Positions 7,104-16,005 of a stretch of DNA of 64,000 bases are shown in pieces. A program made the position numbers and the translations under genes. This DNA is from Shewanella ulleungensis. Its GTDB lineage: Bacteria > Pseudomonadota > Gammaproteobacteria > Enterobacterales > Shewanellaceae. Under the pieces are notes generated by a model. That model did no database searches. It was not told where the DNA came from and saw only the letters and a program-made list of their open reading frames with translations. Position 1 is the stretch's first letter. Every line of letters begins with the position of its first letter. The stretch covers positions 343,876 to 407,875 of the forward strand of contig NZ_BMQW01000004.1 in the NCBI RefSeq assembly GCF_014648315.1, written 5' to 3'.

Positions 7104-10100
7104 ATGATTGACATCACCATAGACGGCATACATCTTTCCCTGCCTAAAGCTGAGAGCTTACTCAAAGCCGCCACTAGCGTCGGCATTAACATACCCAGTC
7201 TGTGTGACTTCTCCCACAATCAAGCAAAGCAACACTGTAATTTGTGCCAAGTCCAAATCAAAAATAATGATGGCAGTTTACGCTGTGCTCGAGCCTGTGA
7301 AACACCACTCGAAACAGGTTTAGACGTGATTACCCAATCAAGTTACTTGAGTAAAATACGCCAACAAGCGCTGAAAGATATTCTCAGCGACCACTTTGCC
7401 GACTGTGAGGCACCCTGCCAAACAGCCTGTCCTGCTGGGGTTGATGTGCAGTCTTATCTTTATCATATTGGTAGAGGCGATCATAAAGAAGCGGTAAAAG
7501 TGATTAAACAAACTCTGCCACTACCACTCTCTATTGGACGTGTTTGCCCTGCATTTTGTGAAGCCCAGTGCCGCAGAGGGTTGGTTGATGAACCCGTCGC
7601 AATCCGCCAGCTTAAACGTCACGCAGCAGACTTAGACTTACACGATCTAGAGTCTTATGTACCGCCAAAAGCGCCAGCTACCAATAAACGCATTGCCATC
7701 ATTGGCAGTGGTCCAGCAGGCTTAACCGCTGGCTATTATTTGTCAAACAATGGCCACGATGTCACCATCATGGAATCTGCTCCAAAAGCTGGCGGTTGGT
7801 TACGTTATGGTATTCCTGAGTACCGTTTACCTAAAGCTATTCTAGATAAAGAAATTGAACTTCTCACCCGTAACGGACTTAAGATTAAAACCGATTGTGC
7901 ATTGGGCCGCGATACCAACTTAACCGAGTTAGTGGCTAGTTATGATGCGGTTTGTCTCGCCATCGGGGCACAAAAAGCGGTACCTATGACTTATCCAGGC
8001 AGTGATTTAGCGGGCTGTTATTTAGGCGTCGATTATTTACGTGATTATTGCACCCAAAAAAAGATGATTACGGGTAAAAAAGTCGCGGTTATTGGTGGCG
8101 GAAATACCGCAATCGATTGTGCACGCACAGCACTTAGAGATGGCGCAGATGTTACCTTAATCTATCGTCGCAGCCGTGATGAAATGCCCGCAGAACCTTA
8201 CGAAATTCACGAGGCAGAAGTCGAGGGGGTTAACTTTCATTTTCTGACTAACCCGATTGAAAACCACAGTGACGACCAAGGCCGTGTCGAGGCTGTCACT
8301 TTTGAAAAAATGGCACTGGGCGAACCAGATGCATCAGGCAGACGATCACCCAAAGCGACCGGAGAAACCTTTAAAGAAGCATTCGACACCGTAATCCCTG
8401 CGGTATCTCAACAAGTTGATTTGGACTTTTTAGATCAACCTGAAAACCAAATTGACACAGGCCACCTTGCCCTTACACGCTGGCACACGTTCTTGGGATG
8501 TGAGCAAACCATGTCTGCTGGAGTTGAGAAATTGTTTGTTATCGGTGACTCCCGTACAGGTCCAGGAACTGCTGTTGGTGCCGTCGCTGATGGACGAAAA
8601 GCCGCCGAAGCCATTGAAGGCTTACTCAAAGAAGGCTTAACTTGTCATTTAGAACCAGGCTTATTTAACTCTCGCAAAGCTAATCATACAGCAGCATTAG
8701 CCACTGACACTTATCCAGCGCTGTATCCCGATCCCCCTAAACGCCCGCGATTGAAAATGCCTGAGCTACACCAATTAAACCGCACTCTTAATTTTGCCGA
8801 GGTAGAGCTAGGGTTTATTCCTGATGAAGCAATGCAAGAAGCTATGCGGTGTTTAGAATGTGCCTGCCAAGCCAATACAGATTGTAAGCTACGTGATTAC
8901 GCCACCGAATATAAAGTCGATGGTGCGACCCTTGATCAAACTCATGCAAGTAAATTTAAAGTCGACAACAGTGCACCTTTTATTACTTTTGATGCTAATC
9001 GTTGTATTAGCTGTGGTGCTTGTGTTGAAGCCTGCCACCAACAAAGTGGCCATAATGTCATTAGCTTTGCCCCTAATAGCTATCAAGCACTACCCGATAC
9101 TGCTGGCGTAACCGGTAGCAACCGAAATGCACCGCGCGTCGGCTTTAGTGCATCAATGAACGATAGCGATTGCGTACAATGCGGTAATTGCGTACAAGTT
9201 TGCCCAACAGGCGCTCTAGTAGATGCCAGAGATAAAACTCAAGGCACACATCGGGAGTTGATAAAAACATCAACTGTTTGCACTTATTGTGGCGTAGGTT
9301 GCCGCGTGGAGTTACATGTTGACCCAAGTGACAATCATGTCGTGCGCGTCAGTGGCGACAGCAACTCACTCGTTAATGAAGGTATGTTATGCGTAAAGGG
9401 TCGCTCTGGTTTTGACTTTTTAAACAGCCCGAAGCGTCTTACCACACCGTTAATCCGTAAAAATGGTCAGTTACAACCGGCAAGCTGGAGCGAAGCAATT
9501 AACTATATAGCCGAGCAACTTAAGTCTATTAAAGATGCCGCTGGGCCAAGTAAATTTGCGGCATTATCTTCAGCTAAATGCACTAATGAAGAAAACTATT
9601 TAATGCAAAGATTTACCCGCAGCATTATGGGGACTAACAGCATCGACCACTGTGCAAGATTATGTCATTCATCATCTGTTGCAGGCTTATCCGATACCAT
9701 TGGCGGCGGTGCAATGACCAATGATATTCCTAGTATTAAAGAATCCGATGTTATTTTTATTATCGGCTCAGATACCACCAGCGCCCACCCTATTATTGCC
9801 TCTCATATCAAACGCGCAGTTAGCCAACATGGCGCACGTTTAATCGTGGCCGACCCTAAAAAAACCGCCATTGCTGACAGTGCCACACTTTATGTCTCTC
9901 ATCGTCCTGGTACAGACGTGATGCTTCTTAATGCCATCATGCAGCAAATCATCCTTAATGACTGGCAAGACACCCACTATATTAATCAAAGGGTTGAAGA
10001 TTATGAGTTACTCAAACAAGAAGTGCTTAAGCAAGATTACAACCTAAGCAATGCGGCATTAATCACCGGCATCAGTGCTGAAAATATTGTCGCAATGGCA

Positions 10101-11327
10101 GAAATGATTGGCACAGCAAACAAAACCGCCTTGTATTACGCAATGGGTATCACCCAACATACGTCAGGTTATGACAACGTAGTGTCCACGTCTAATCTGC
10201 AATTATTATGTGGCAACATTGGCGTGGTCGGTGCTGGATTAAATCCACTTCGTGGCCAAAGTAACGTTCAAGGCGCATGTGATATGGGCGCGCTACCTAA
10301 TTATTACCCGGGTTATCAAAAAGTTGATAATCCAGATAATAGCGCTAAATTTGCTACTGCTTGGGGTAACACTTCACTGTCTTGCGAACCTGGATTTACA
10401 GCGACAGAAATCATGCATGCGATTGTCGAAGACAAACTCGATGCATTGTATGTATTAGGCGAAAACCCTGTACTGAGCGATCCAGATCAAGCTCATGTTA
10501 TTGCGGCGCTGTCTAAAATCAAATTTATGATCGTTCAAGACATCTTTTTAACCGAAACCGCGCAAATGGCACACGTGGTACTGCCCGCAACCGCCTTTGC
10601 TGAAAAAGATGGGCACTTCACTAATACCGAACGCCGAGTACAACAGCTTCGCGTAGCCTTAGCACCTCCTGGCGAAGCAATGGTGGATTGGAAAATAATC
10701 CAAATGATAGCCAACAAGTTAGGCGCTAACTGGCATTACCAAAATGCGAAGGATATTTGGCAGGAAATTACCCAAGTCACGCCGCAATATCAAGGCTTAA
10801 CCTGGCAACGGCTTGAGCAAAAAGTTGATGGACTACAATGGCCCTGTTTCGATGAGACTCATCCAGGCACATCCGTATTACATACCGACAGTTTTTTACG
10901 TGGCCAGGGCAGAATGATACCCGTGAGTTATCGCTTACCCGCCGAAATACCAGACAGTGAGTATCCATTAATACTGTCAACGGGGCGTTTACTAGAGCAA
11001 TTCCATACCGGTACCATGACTCGTAAAACACCTGAACTTGATATTAAAGGGTCACCCAGAGTAATGATTTCGGTATATGACGCCGAGCAACTCGATGTAA
11101 AAAATGGTGATATGCTAACCCTTACAACACGAAGAGGTACCATAAATATCGCCGCATTTGTCACTAAACGGGCACAAGTTGGCGTATTGTTTTTACCCTT
11201 CCACTTTGCTGAGTCTGCAGCTAACAAATTAACCATTAATGCACTCGACCCAATAGCAAAAATCCCAGAATATAAGGTTTGTTCAGTTAAGGCAGAAAAA
11301 GCATCTCAACTTGCATCAATGGTGTAG
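7104..11327 (+). CDS. Giant fused NAD(P)-linked formate dehydrogenase (2Fe-2S + GltD-like + ferredoxin + FdhF-like)
   Basis: 1407 residues in one frame. Domains in order: a plant-type [2Fe-2S] domain with C34, C45, C48 and C61; a GltD/AegA-like flavoprotein with an FAD Rossmann motif near 197 and an NAD(P) motif near 328; two [4Fe-4S] ferredoxin clusters near 634 (C-I-S-C-G-A-C) and 691 (C-V-Q-C-G-N-C); then a molybdopterin formate dehydrogenase from ~726 (C-T-Y-C-G-V-G-C) to the C-terminal cofactor-binding domain at ~1290-1400. The Mo ligand position is Cys854 in A-R-L-C-H, where E. coli FdhF has selenocysteine. Inference: formate is oxidised at Mo and electrons pass through Fe-S to FAD and NAD(P), or the reverse, in a soluble cytoplasmic enzyme. 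No fdhD or separate beta subunit is adjacent. Its exact partner and cofactor are not proven by sequence. Confidence 0.9.
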   Translation: MIDITIDGIHLSLPKAESLLKAATSVGINIPSLCDFSHNQAKQHCNLCQVQIKNNDGSLRCARACETPLETGLDVITQSSYLSKIRQQALKDILSDHFADCEAPCQTACPAGVDVQSYLYHIGRGDHKEAVKVIKQTLPLPLSIGRVCPAFCEAQCRRGLVDEPVAIRQLKRHAADLDLHDLESYVPPKAPATNKRIAIIGSGPAGLTAGYYLSNNGHDVTIMESAPKAGGWLRYGIPEYRLPKAILDKEIELLTRNGLKIKTDCALGRDTNLTELVASYDAVCLAIGAQKAVPMTYPGSDLAGCYLGVDYLRDYCTQKKMITGKKVAVIGGGNTAIDCARTALRDGADVTLIYRRSRDEMPAEPYEIHEAEVEGVNFHFLTNPIENHSDDQGRVEAVTFEKMALGEPDASGRRSPKATGETFKEAFDTVIPAVSQQVDLDFLDQPENQIDTGHLALTRWHTFLGCEQTMSAGVEKLFVIGDSRTGPGTAVGAVADGRKAAEAIEGLLKEGLTCHLEPGLFNSRKANHTAALATDTYPALYPDPPKRPRLKMPELHQLNRTLNFAEVELGFIPDEAMQEAMRCLECACQANTDCKLRDYATEYKVDGATLDQTHASKFKVDNSAPFITFDANRCISCGACVEACHQQSGHNVISFAPNSYQALPDTAGVTGSNRNAPRVGFSASMNDSDCVQCGNCVQVCPTGALVDARDKTQGTHRELIKTSTVCTYCGVGCRVELHVDPSDNHVVRVSGDSNSLVNEGMLCVKGRSGFDFLNSPKRLTTPLIRKNGQLQPASWSEAINYIAEQLKSIKDAAGPSKFAALSSAKCTNEENYLMQRFTRSIMGTNSIDHCARLCHSSSVAGLSDTIGGGAMTNDIPSIKESDVIFIIGSDTTSAHPIIASHIKRAVSQHGARLIVADPKKTAIADSATLYVSHRPGTDVMLLNAIMQQIILNDWQDTHYINQRVEDYELLKQEVLKQDYNLSNAALITGISAENIVAMAEMIGTANKTALYYAMGITQHTSGYDNVVSTSNLQLLCGNIGVVGAGLNPLRGQSNVQGACDMGALPNYYPGYQKVDNPDNSAKFATAWGNTSLSCEPGFTATEIMHAIVEDKLDALYVLGENPVLSDPDQAHVIAALSKIKFMIVQDIFLTETAQMAHVVLPATAFAEKDGHFTNTERRVQQLRVALAPPGEAMVDWKIIQMIANKLGANWHYQNAKDIWQEITQVTPQYQGLTWQRLEQKVDGLQWPCFDETHPGTSVLHTDSFLRGQGRMIPVSYRLPAEIPDSEYPLILSTGRLLEQFHTGTMTRKTPELDIKGSPRVMISVYDAEQLDVKNGDMLTLTTRRGTINIAAFVTKRAQVGVLFLPFHFAESAANKLTINALDPIAKIPEYKVCSVKAEKASQLASMV

Positions 11328-11363
11328 AACAACTCGAAACAGAGAAAATAAACACTATTGAGC

Positions 11364-11397
11364 GAAAAAAGCCTCGTCATATCACTATGACGAGGCT
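11364..11397 (-). terminator. Strong terminator of the small membrane protein gene
   Basis: A perfect 12-bp stem (11370-11381 with 11386-11397) with a TCAC loop, followed on the minus strand by six U residues from the A-run at 11365-11370. On the plus strand the T-tract is poor, so it mainly serves the minus-strand gene but may also slow transcription leaving the formate dehydrogenase. Confidence 0.8.
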
Positions 11398-11470
11398 AAT
11401 AATAAATAGCGTATACAGCTTAATTAAGAATAATGCACACTATCTGTATAGATGAATAGTCTTATGAAGT

Positions 11471-11692
11471 TTAAGCATTCACTGCGTCTATAGGGTTATT
11501 AATGTCTTTTTTAAGCACAAGAACAACAAGGTAAACCAAACCTAAAATAGGCACTATCGATAATCCAGCACCTAACACACCTGCTAAAACTGGAGATTGT
11601 GTTTTACGGCGTCCAAGGTAATAACAAATGCCGCCCATAACTAAAGCAAAAACAATAATCAATTGACCGACCAACGTAGCATTAAAATCCAT
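11471..11692 (-). CDS. Small two-helix inner-membrane protein
   Basis: 73 residues. Two hydrophobic helices (about 7-25 and 37-60) are separated by a basic loop with G-R-R-K-T, so by the positive-inside rule both ends would face the periplasm; the tail is K-K-D-I-N-N-P. I do not recognise a family. It is real by context: a strong AGGAG lies before the ATG and a clear terminator follows the stop on the same strand. Its spacing from both neighbours suggests a single-gene unit. Confidence 0.7.
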   Translation of the reverse strand: MDFNATLVGQLIIVFALVMGGICYYLGRRKTQSPVLAGVLGAGLSIVPILGLVYLVVLVLKKDINNPIDAVNA

Positions 11693-11933
11693 TTACCTTC
11701 TCCTAATCAATAATACGTTATAACACTTTAACGTTCAGCATTTGAACGCATTTAACAACAATGTTACATCTTTGCGTTAGTCCCTGTAAAGTGGAGTATT
11801 ATGCTTCGCTAAATAATCAATGCTATCTGCCGCGTATACTCCCATCGATTATGCGCTAAACTTGCCATTTTGCTGAATTATAGGTAGTTTTAACCTCATT
11901 GTAAGACGTAAAAATAACAACAAAGGATTACGG

Positions 11934-12776
11934 ATGGGAAACATACTTTGGGTGGCCTCTTACCCTAAATCGGGTAACACTTGGGTTCGCGCTTTTTTAG
12001 AGAACTACATTCAAAATCAAGATCAGCCTATCGATATAAATACGATGCACACTATTTCTACAGCTGAATCAGCAGCGCATCGCTATCAAGCTTATTTGCC
12101 TAAAGATAAAACTGCGACAACCGAGCTAACCTTAGAAGAGGTCAGTGTACTTCGCCCTCAAGTGCAAGCTGATATAGCCCATCAAGCTCAAGGCACAACC
12201 TTTGTTAAAACGCATAATTATTTAGGTGAATACAACGGTCAACCTTTGCATAATTCATCGGTCACTTCTGGCGCTATTTACGTTGTACGCAATCCGCTTG
12301 ATGTGGTTATTTCAATGGCCAATTACTTTGATTACACCATTGATGAAGCCATCGCCTATATGGCAGAAGAAATGACTGGCACACCAAACGAAGCACCACA
12401 TGTTCCACAAATTATTACCTCGTGGTCGATGCACGTATCGAGCTGGACAAGCGATGATACCTCAAAGCTCATTTTGCGTTATGAGGACATGTTAGATGAC
12501 CCTAAAAAAGTTTTCCGCAAAGTTGAGTCATTTTTAGGCTTGAAAAAAGATCCCGCACGACTCAAAAATGCCATTAAGCATTCATCATTTGCGCAATTAA
12601 AAGCCCAAGAAAGCAAACGTGGATTTGTTGAAAAACATGAAAATGCTAATGCCTTCTTCAGGCAGGGTGGTAAACATCAATGGCAAGCAAAACTCACACC
12701 TGAGCAGGTAAAAAGCATTGTTGATACTCATTATGAACAAATGAAACGCTTTAAATATTTACCCGCTGGGATGTAG
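11934..12776 (+). CDS. PAPS-dependent sulfotransferase domain protein
   Basis: 280 residues forming one sulfotransferase domain. Visible motifs: the 5'-phosphosulfate loop Y-P-K-S-G-N-T-W at 10-17, a candidate catalytic His94 in V-K-T-H-N-Y, the 3'-phosphate segment V-R-N-P-L-D-V around Arg119, and a late R-Q-G-G-x-x-x-x-W (243-250). Such enzymes move sulfate from PAPS to hydroxyl or amino groups of sugars, lipids or small molecules. No signal peptide, so cytoplasmic. No glycosyltransferase, cys gene or other sulfation partner sits nearby, leaving the acceptor unknown. It stands alone and ends at a bidirectional terminator. Confidence 0.88.
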   Translation: MGNILWVASYPKSGNTWVRAFLENYIQNQDQPIDINTMHTISTAESAAHRYQAYLPKDKTATTELTLEEVSVLRPQVQADIAHQAQGTTFVKTHNYLGEYNGQPLHNSSVTSGAIYVVRNPLDVVISMANYFDYTIDEAIAYMAEEMTGTPNEAPHVPQIITSWSMHVSSWTSDDTSKLILRYEDMLDDPKKVFRKVESFLGLKKDPARLKNAIKHSSFAQLKAQESKRGFVEKHENANAFFRQGGKHQWQAKLTPEQVKSIVDTHYEQMKRFKYLPAGM

Positions 12777-12804
12777 TCCGCCCTCAAATCCGGCCATAAA
12801 AACA

Positions 12805-12840
12805 ATAAAAAACGTCCTATTGCCACTGCAATAGGACGTT
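12805..12840. terminator. Bidirectional terminator between sulfotransferase and lgt
   Basis: A perfect 13-bp stem (12811-12823 with 12828-12840) with a CACT loop lies between two convergent genes. The A-run at 12806-12812 gives the minus-strand transcript a U-tract. Confidence 0.8.
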
Positions 12841-12860
12841 GCTCCTGGTTCAATTATTGA

Positions 12861-13637
12861 TCAGCCTCGTTTACGGTAAGCCATAATCAGCAACACAATA
12901 CCAGTAAGTAAAAATGGCAAACTTAACCATTGCCCTGCACTGAGCATAGACTCATGGTAAGCGGCTTGACTAACTTTGACGCTTTCAATCGCAATACGAG
13001 CACTAAATACCGCGACTAAAAATACCCCAAAAATCGCACCGTGTTTTTGTTTCATGTTGGTGTATTTATAAATGGCGTATAAGCCAATGAAAATCAATAA
13101 ATACGCTAGTGACTCATACAACTGTGCAGGGTGGCGCGGGAGCATATCAATTCGTTTAAAAATAATCCCCCAAGGCTGCGTGGTGGGCTCACCTAAAATC
13201 TCTGAGTTAGCAAAGTTGGCCATGCGTACAAAGAAGCCAAAGATTGCCGTAGAAATAGCTAAGCGATCAAGCAAAAACAAAAACGGCAACTTCACCTGAC
13301 GTTGGTAATAATACAACGCCAAAATAGCACCCAAACCACCGCCATGACTGGCTAAACCACCTTCCCATATAGCCAATATTTTCAGTGGATTAGCAAAGTA
13401 GTAAGCGGGATCATAAAAAATACAGTGGGCTAGACGCGCGCCGACAATAATGCCCACAACACAATAAACTAGAAAGTTATCAAGAGACTCAACATCTAAT
13501 CCTTCCTTCTTAAACATGTGCTTTAATACTTGAAAACCTGTGGCAATCGCTAAAGCAAAAAGTGCACCATACCAATGTACGGTTAAGCCCATAAAAGAGA
13601 CTAAGATAGGGTTAAAATCCCAGACGATGTGTTCCAA
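12861..13637 (-). CDS. lgt: Prolipoprotein diacylglyceryl transferase, divergent type
   Basis: 258 residues, shorter than the ~290 of the E. coli enzyme, with about seven membrane helices. It should transfer diacylglycerol from phosphatidylglycerol to the lipobox cysteine of prolipoproteins in the inner membrane. Family residues are present: W-Y-G (Tyr23), H-G-G (His98), the signature R-M-A-N-F-A-N-S-E with Arg138 and Asn141, R-H-P-A-Q-L-Y-E at 168-175, and Arg214. The signature differs from the enterobacterial G-R-I-G-N-F-I-N-G-E and looks more like the Bacteroidota version. It is not next to thyA, the usual gammaproteobacterial place, so it may be a second, acquired copy. Confidence 0.85.
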   Translation of the reverse strand: MEHIVWDFNPILVSFMGLTVHWYGALFALAIATGFQVLKHMFKKEGLDVESLDNFLVYCVVGIIVGARLAHCIFYDPAYYFANPLKILAIWEGGLASHGGGLGAILALYYYQRQVKLPFLFLLDRLAISTAIFGFFVRMANFANSEILGEPTTQPWGIIFKRIDMLPRHPAQLYESLAYLLIFIGLYAIYKYTNMKQKHGAIFGVFLVAVFSARIAIESVKVSQAAYHESMLSAGQWLSLPFLLTGIVLLIMAYRKRG

Positions 13638-13831
13638 GTTAACTACTCCAAATTAATGCTATGTTTTATCGCATTATGCTAAAACAACTTTACGACAGAT
13701 GATACAGAGATACTTCATCTAAAAGAAAGTTTCATCGACCTCAAAGCAGGTTAATTAACATTGGACGACTAAATAAGGTAACATTTACTCTTAATGATTA
13801 CAGATACATCGCATTGTTAGAGTTAACCTAA

Positions 13832-14683
13832 ATGATAGCCAATAAAGCCGAATACCATATTGATGTGCTTGAGCACAGTACTGATGCAATTAATCTGCTG
13901 GCACAAGCAAGTGGTTTAGGTAAACAAGTATTAAAAGATGCCATGCAAAAAGGCGCAATTTGGCATTCTCATGGTAAACAAACCAATCGTATTAGGCGTG
14001 CGAAAAAGCCCTTACTGCCCGGAGATAAACTTCACCTTTATTACAATCAACATATTCTGAATGAACATGTGGCACCTGCAGAGTTGTTGTTTGATGAGGC
14101 AGACTATAGTGTATGGTACAAACCTTACGGTATGCGTTGTCAGGGCTCAAAGTGGAGCGATCACACTACCATGAATCGTTTTGCCGAGTTAAATATGCAG
14201 CCACAACGAAATGCATTTATTATTCATCGGCTCGACCGCGCAGCAACAGGATTATTAATCCTCGGCCACAGTAAAAAGGCCACTGCAGCTATTGCTAAAC
14301 TATTTGAAACTCGCACATTAGACAAACACTACGAGGTGATTGTACACGGCAAATTTTCAAGTGAAACAGTGCAAATTGACACATTGGTCGACAACAAGCC
14401 TGCGCTGTCTCATGCCACGTTAATTACTTACAATTCGGCATTGAATCAATCTAAAGTGCAAGTCAAAATTGATACCGGTCGTAAGCATCAAATTCGCATT
14501 CATATGGCCAGTTTAGGTCATCCGGTAGTTGGCGACCGATTACATGGCGTTGCAGAGGATACTGCGCCAGATCTTAAATTAACCTCATGCTATTTCAGCT
14601 TTATTTGTCCGTTAAGCGGCAAACAAAAAACCTTTGAATTACCTGAGGACTATCGACCTAAATTTGCTGAAAAACTGCCGTGA
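13832..14683 (+). CDS. RluA-family RNA pseudouridine synthase
   Basis: 283 residues. An S4-like N-terminal part (about 25-70) rich in Lys and Arg precedes the RluA catalytic domain, with the catalytic Asp135 in H-R-L-D-R-A-A-T-G-L and the later H-Q-I-R-I-H-M-A-S-L-G-H-P-V-x-G-D segment. It converts uridine to pseudouridine in rRNA or tRNA; which site cannot be told, as it is not a clear RluA, RluC, RluD or TruC by eye. Forty-four bases separate it from the downstream DUF2057 gene, so the two may be co-transcribed. Confidence 0.88.
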   Translation: MIANKAEYHIDVLEHSTDAINLLAQASGLGKQVLKDAMQKGAIWHSHGKQTNRIRRAKKPLLPGDKLHLYYNQHILNEHVAPAELLFDEADYSVWYKPYGMRCQGSKWSDHTTMNRFAELNMQPQRNAFIIHRLDRAATGLLILGHSKKATAAIAKLFETRTLDKHYEVIVHGKFSSETVQIDTLVDNKPALSHATLITYNSALNQSKVQVKIDTGRKHQIRIHMASLGHPVVGDRLHGVAEDTAPDLKLTSCYFSFICPLSGKQKTFELPEDYRPKFAEKLP

Positions 14684-14727
14684 TAGCAAGATTAAATACT
14701 GCATCAAAAGATTATTAGGACACACTC

Positions 14728-15432
14728 ATGCGTTTATTCATTCGATTCGCGCTCAGTTTAAGCGCATTAATACTCAGCCAAAACAGTGTCGCAGCCAGTT
14801 TACTGTTACCCGACAATGCCAATACGGTATTAGTCAATGGTATTGCCATTGAACAGCAACAGGTTGCGTTAGACATCTCTACCCCGCAGGGTTTACAACA
14901 AATCGCCTTTCGCTATCAAGCCCGTTTTAGAGACCAGGGCAGCCAGCATAGTTTCAGTTCAGATGTGATTATTTTGCGTTTTGCCGCGGTCGAGCAAACC
15001 TACCAGCTATCACTACCTAGCATTCGTTCACAAAGCAGTGCCCAACAGTTTAATGACTCACCCAAACTGACATTAACCGACCAGGCAGGTAATGCGGTTG
15101 CATTCACACAAGACAAGCTAATGAAAAAAGGCTTACAACTTGGGCGCGATTTTGAACAAGAAATCGCTAAATACAATACCTCCGCCAACCCAGCTAGATG
15201 GACTAAAGTAAATGTTATTGCACCTGAAGCGGCAGTGGCAACAGCTCCAGCATCAACAGCCCCTCCTCTAAAAGCACAATCGGAGTATGCTCAAGCAGAA
15301 AATATGCATCCAACAATGATAGACAATACTCAACAGCCAAACCAAGTTGAAGTATCTACCATGCTTGATTATTGGTACCAAAAAGCCAGCCCGCAAACTC
15401 AAGCAGACTTTAAAGCCAGGATAAATCAATAG
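14728..15432 (+). CDS. DUF2057 periplasmic protein, YccT/CsgI-like
   Basis: 234 residues with a signal peptide cleaved after S-V-A-A (about residue 23). The body matches the DUF2057 pattern: an N-terminal L-L-V-N-G-like segment (V-L-V-N-G), an F-R-Y-x-A-R-F stretch and the C-terminal M-L-D-Y-W-Y-Q-K-A-S-P-x-T motif. E. coli YccT (CsgI) is a secreted inhibitor of curli assembly; whether this homologue has that role is not known, and no curli genes are in the window. A low-complexity Ala/Pro/Thr linker (about 170-195) separates the two conserved parts. Confidence 0.8.
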   Translation: MRLFIRFALSLSALILSQNSVAASLLLPDNANTVLVNGIAIEQQQVALDISTPQGLQQIAFRYQARFRDQGSQHSFSSDVIILRFAAVEQTYQLSLPSIRSQSSAQQFNDSPKLTLTDQAGNAVAFTQDKLMKKGLQLGRDFEQEIAKYNTSANPARWTKVNVIAPEAAVATAPASTAPPLKAQSEYAQAENMHPTMIDNTQQPNQVEVSTMLDYWYQKASPQTQADFKARINQ

Positions 15433-15527
15433 GAGGGAGTCACGCTCACATTAGAAGTAAACGAAAGTTGAAAGTAGCGTTAACCAATTGAATCTCGATA
15501 AAACAGCTGTGGCCTTCGGCTTTTGTG

Positions 15528-15995
15528 CTAGGCGCAAATCTCTGCAAAATTTGCATTGAGTAAGCGTTGCAAATCATCAGGCTTAAGCGAAATATCGAGG
15601 CCTCTTTTACCGGCACTCACATAGATTTGGTCAAACTGTTGCGCCGAAACGTCAATAACAGTAGGCAAGCGTCTTTTTTGCCCTAACGGACTGACGCCGC
15701 CAAGCACATAACCGCTGGAACGCTCAACCGCTGATGCCTCTGCCATATAGGCTTTTTTGGCTCCAACGGCTTTAGCCATCAACTTCATGCTTAACATCGA
15801 TGATACTGGTACAACAGCCACTGCCAATTTTTGATTATCAAGGCTCACGACCAAGGTTTTAAATACTTGCTCGGCAGGCAACGCTAATTTTTGCGCAGCT
15901 TCTAAGCCATAAGACTCACTGCTGGCATCATGTTGATACTCGTGCACCTTAAAATCAATTTTGTGCTTTTTGGCTATATCAATTGCAGGAGTCAT
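15528..15995 (-). CDS. ybaK: YbaK/EbsC-type Cys-tRNA(Pro) deacylase
   Basis: 155 residues spanning one YbaK/aaRS editing domain. It hydrolyses Cys-tRNA(Pro) made by mistake by prolyl-tRNA synthetase, acting in trans in the cytoplasm. Visible landmarks are F-K-T-L-V-V near 45, the conserved Lys in that segment, and G-G-V-S-P-L-G near 100. The start is the ATG at 15995; the GTG at 15998 is one codon earlier. It begins 10 bases after the TDT transporter gene on the same strand, so the two are probably co-transcribed. Confidence 0.9.
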   Translation of the reverse strand: MTPAIDIAKKHKIDFKVHEYQHDASSESYGLEAAQKLALPAEQVFKTLVVSLDNQKLAVAVVPVSSMLSMKLMAKAVGAKKAYMAEASAVERSSGYVLGGVSPLGQKRRLPTVIDVSAQQFDQIYVSAGKRGLDISLKPDDLQRLLNANFAEICA

Positions 15996-16005
15996 CACCG
16001 CTCAC

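Noticed and set aside
9654..9668. Selenocysteine at the formate dehydrogenase active site
   Set aside because: The codon at 9663-9665 is TGT (Cys), not TGA, and the frame runs through without an in-frame stop.
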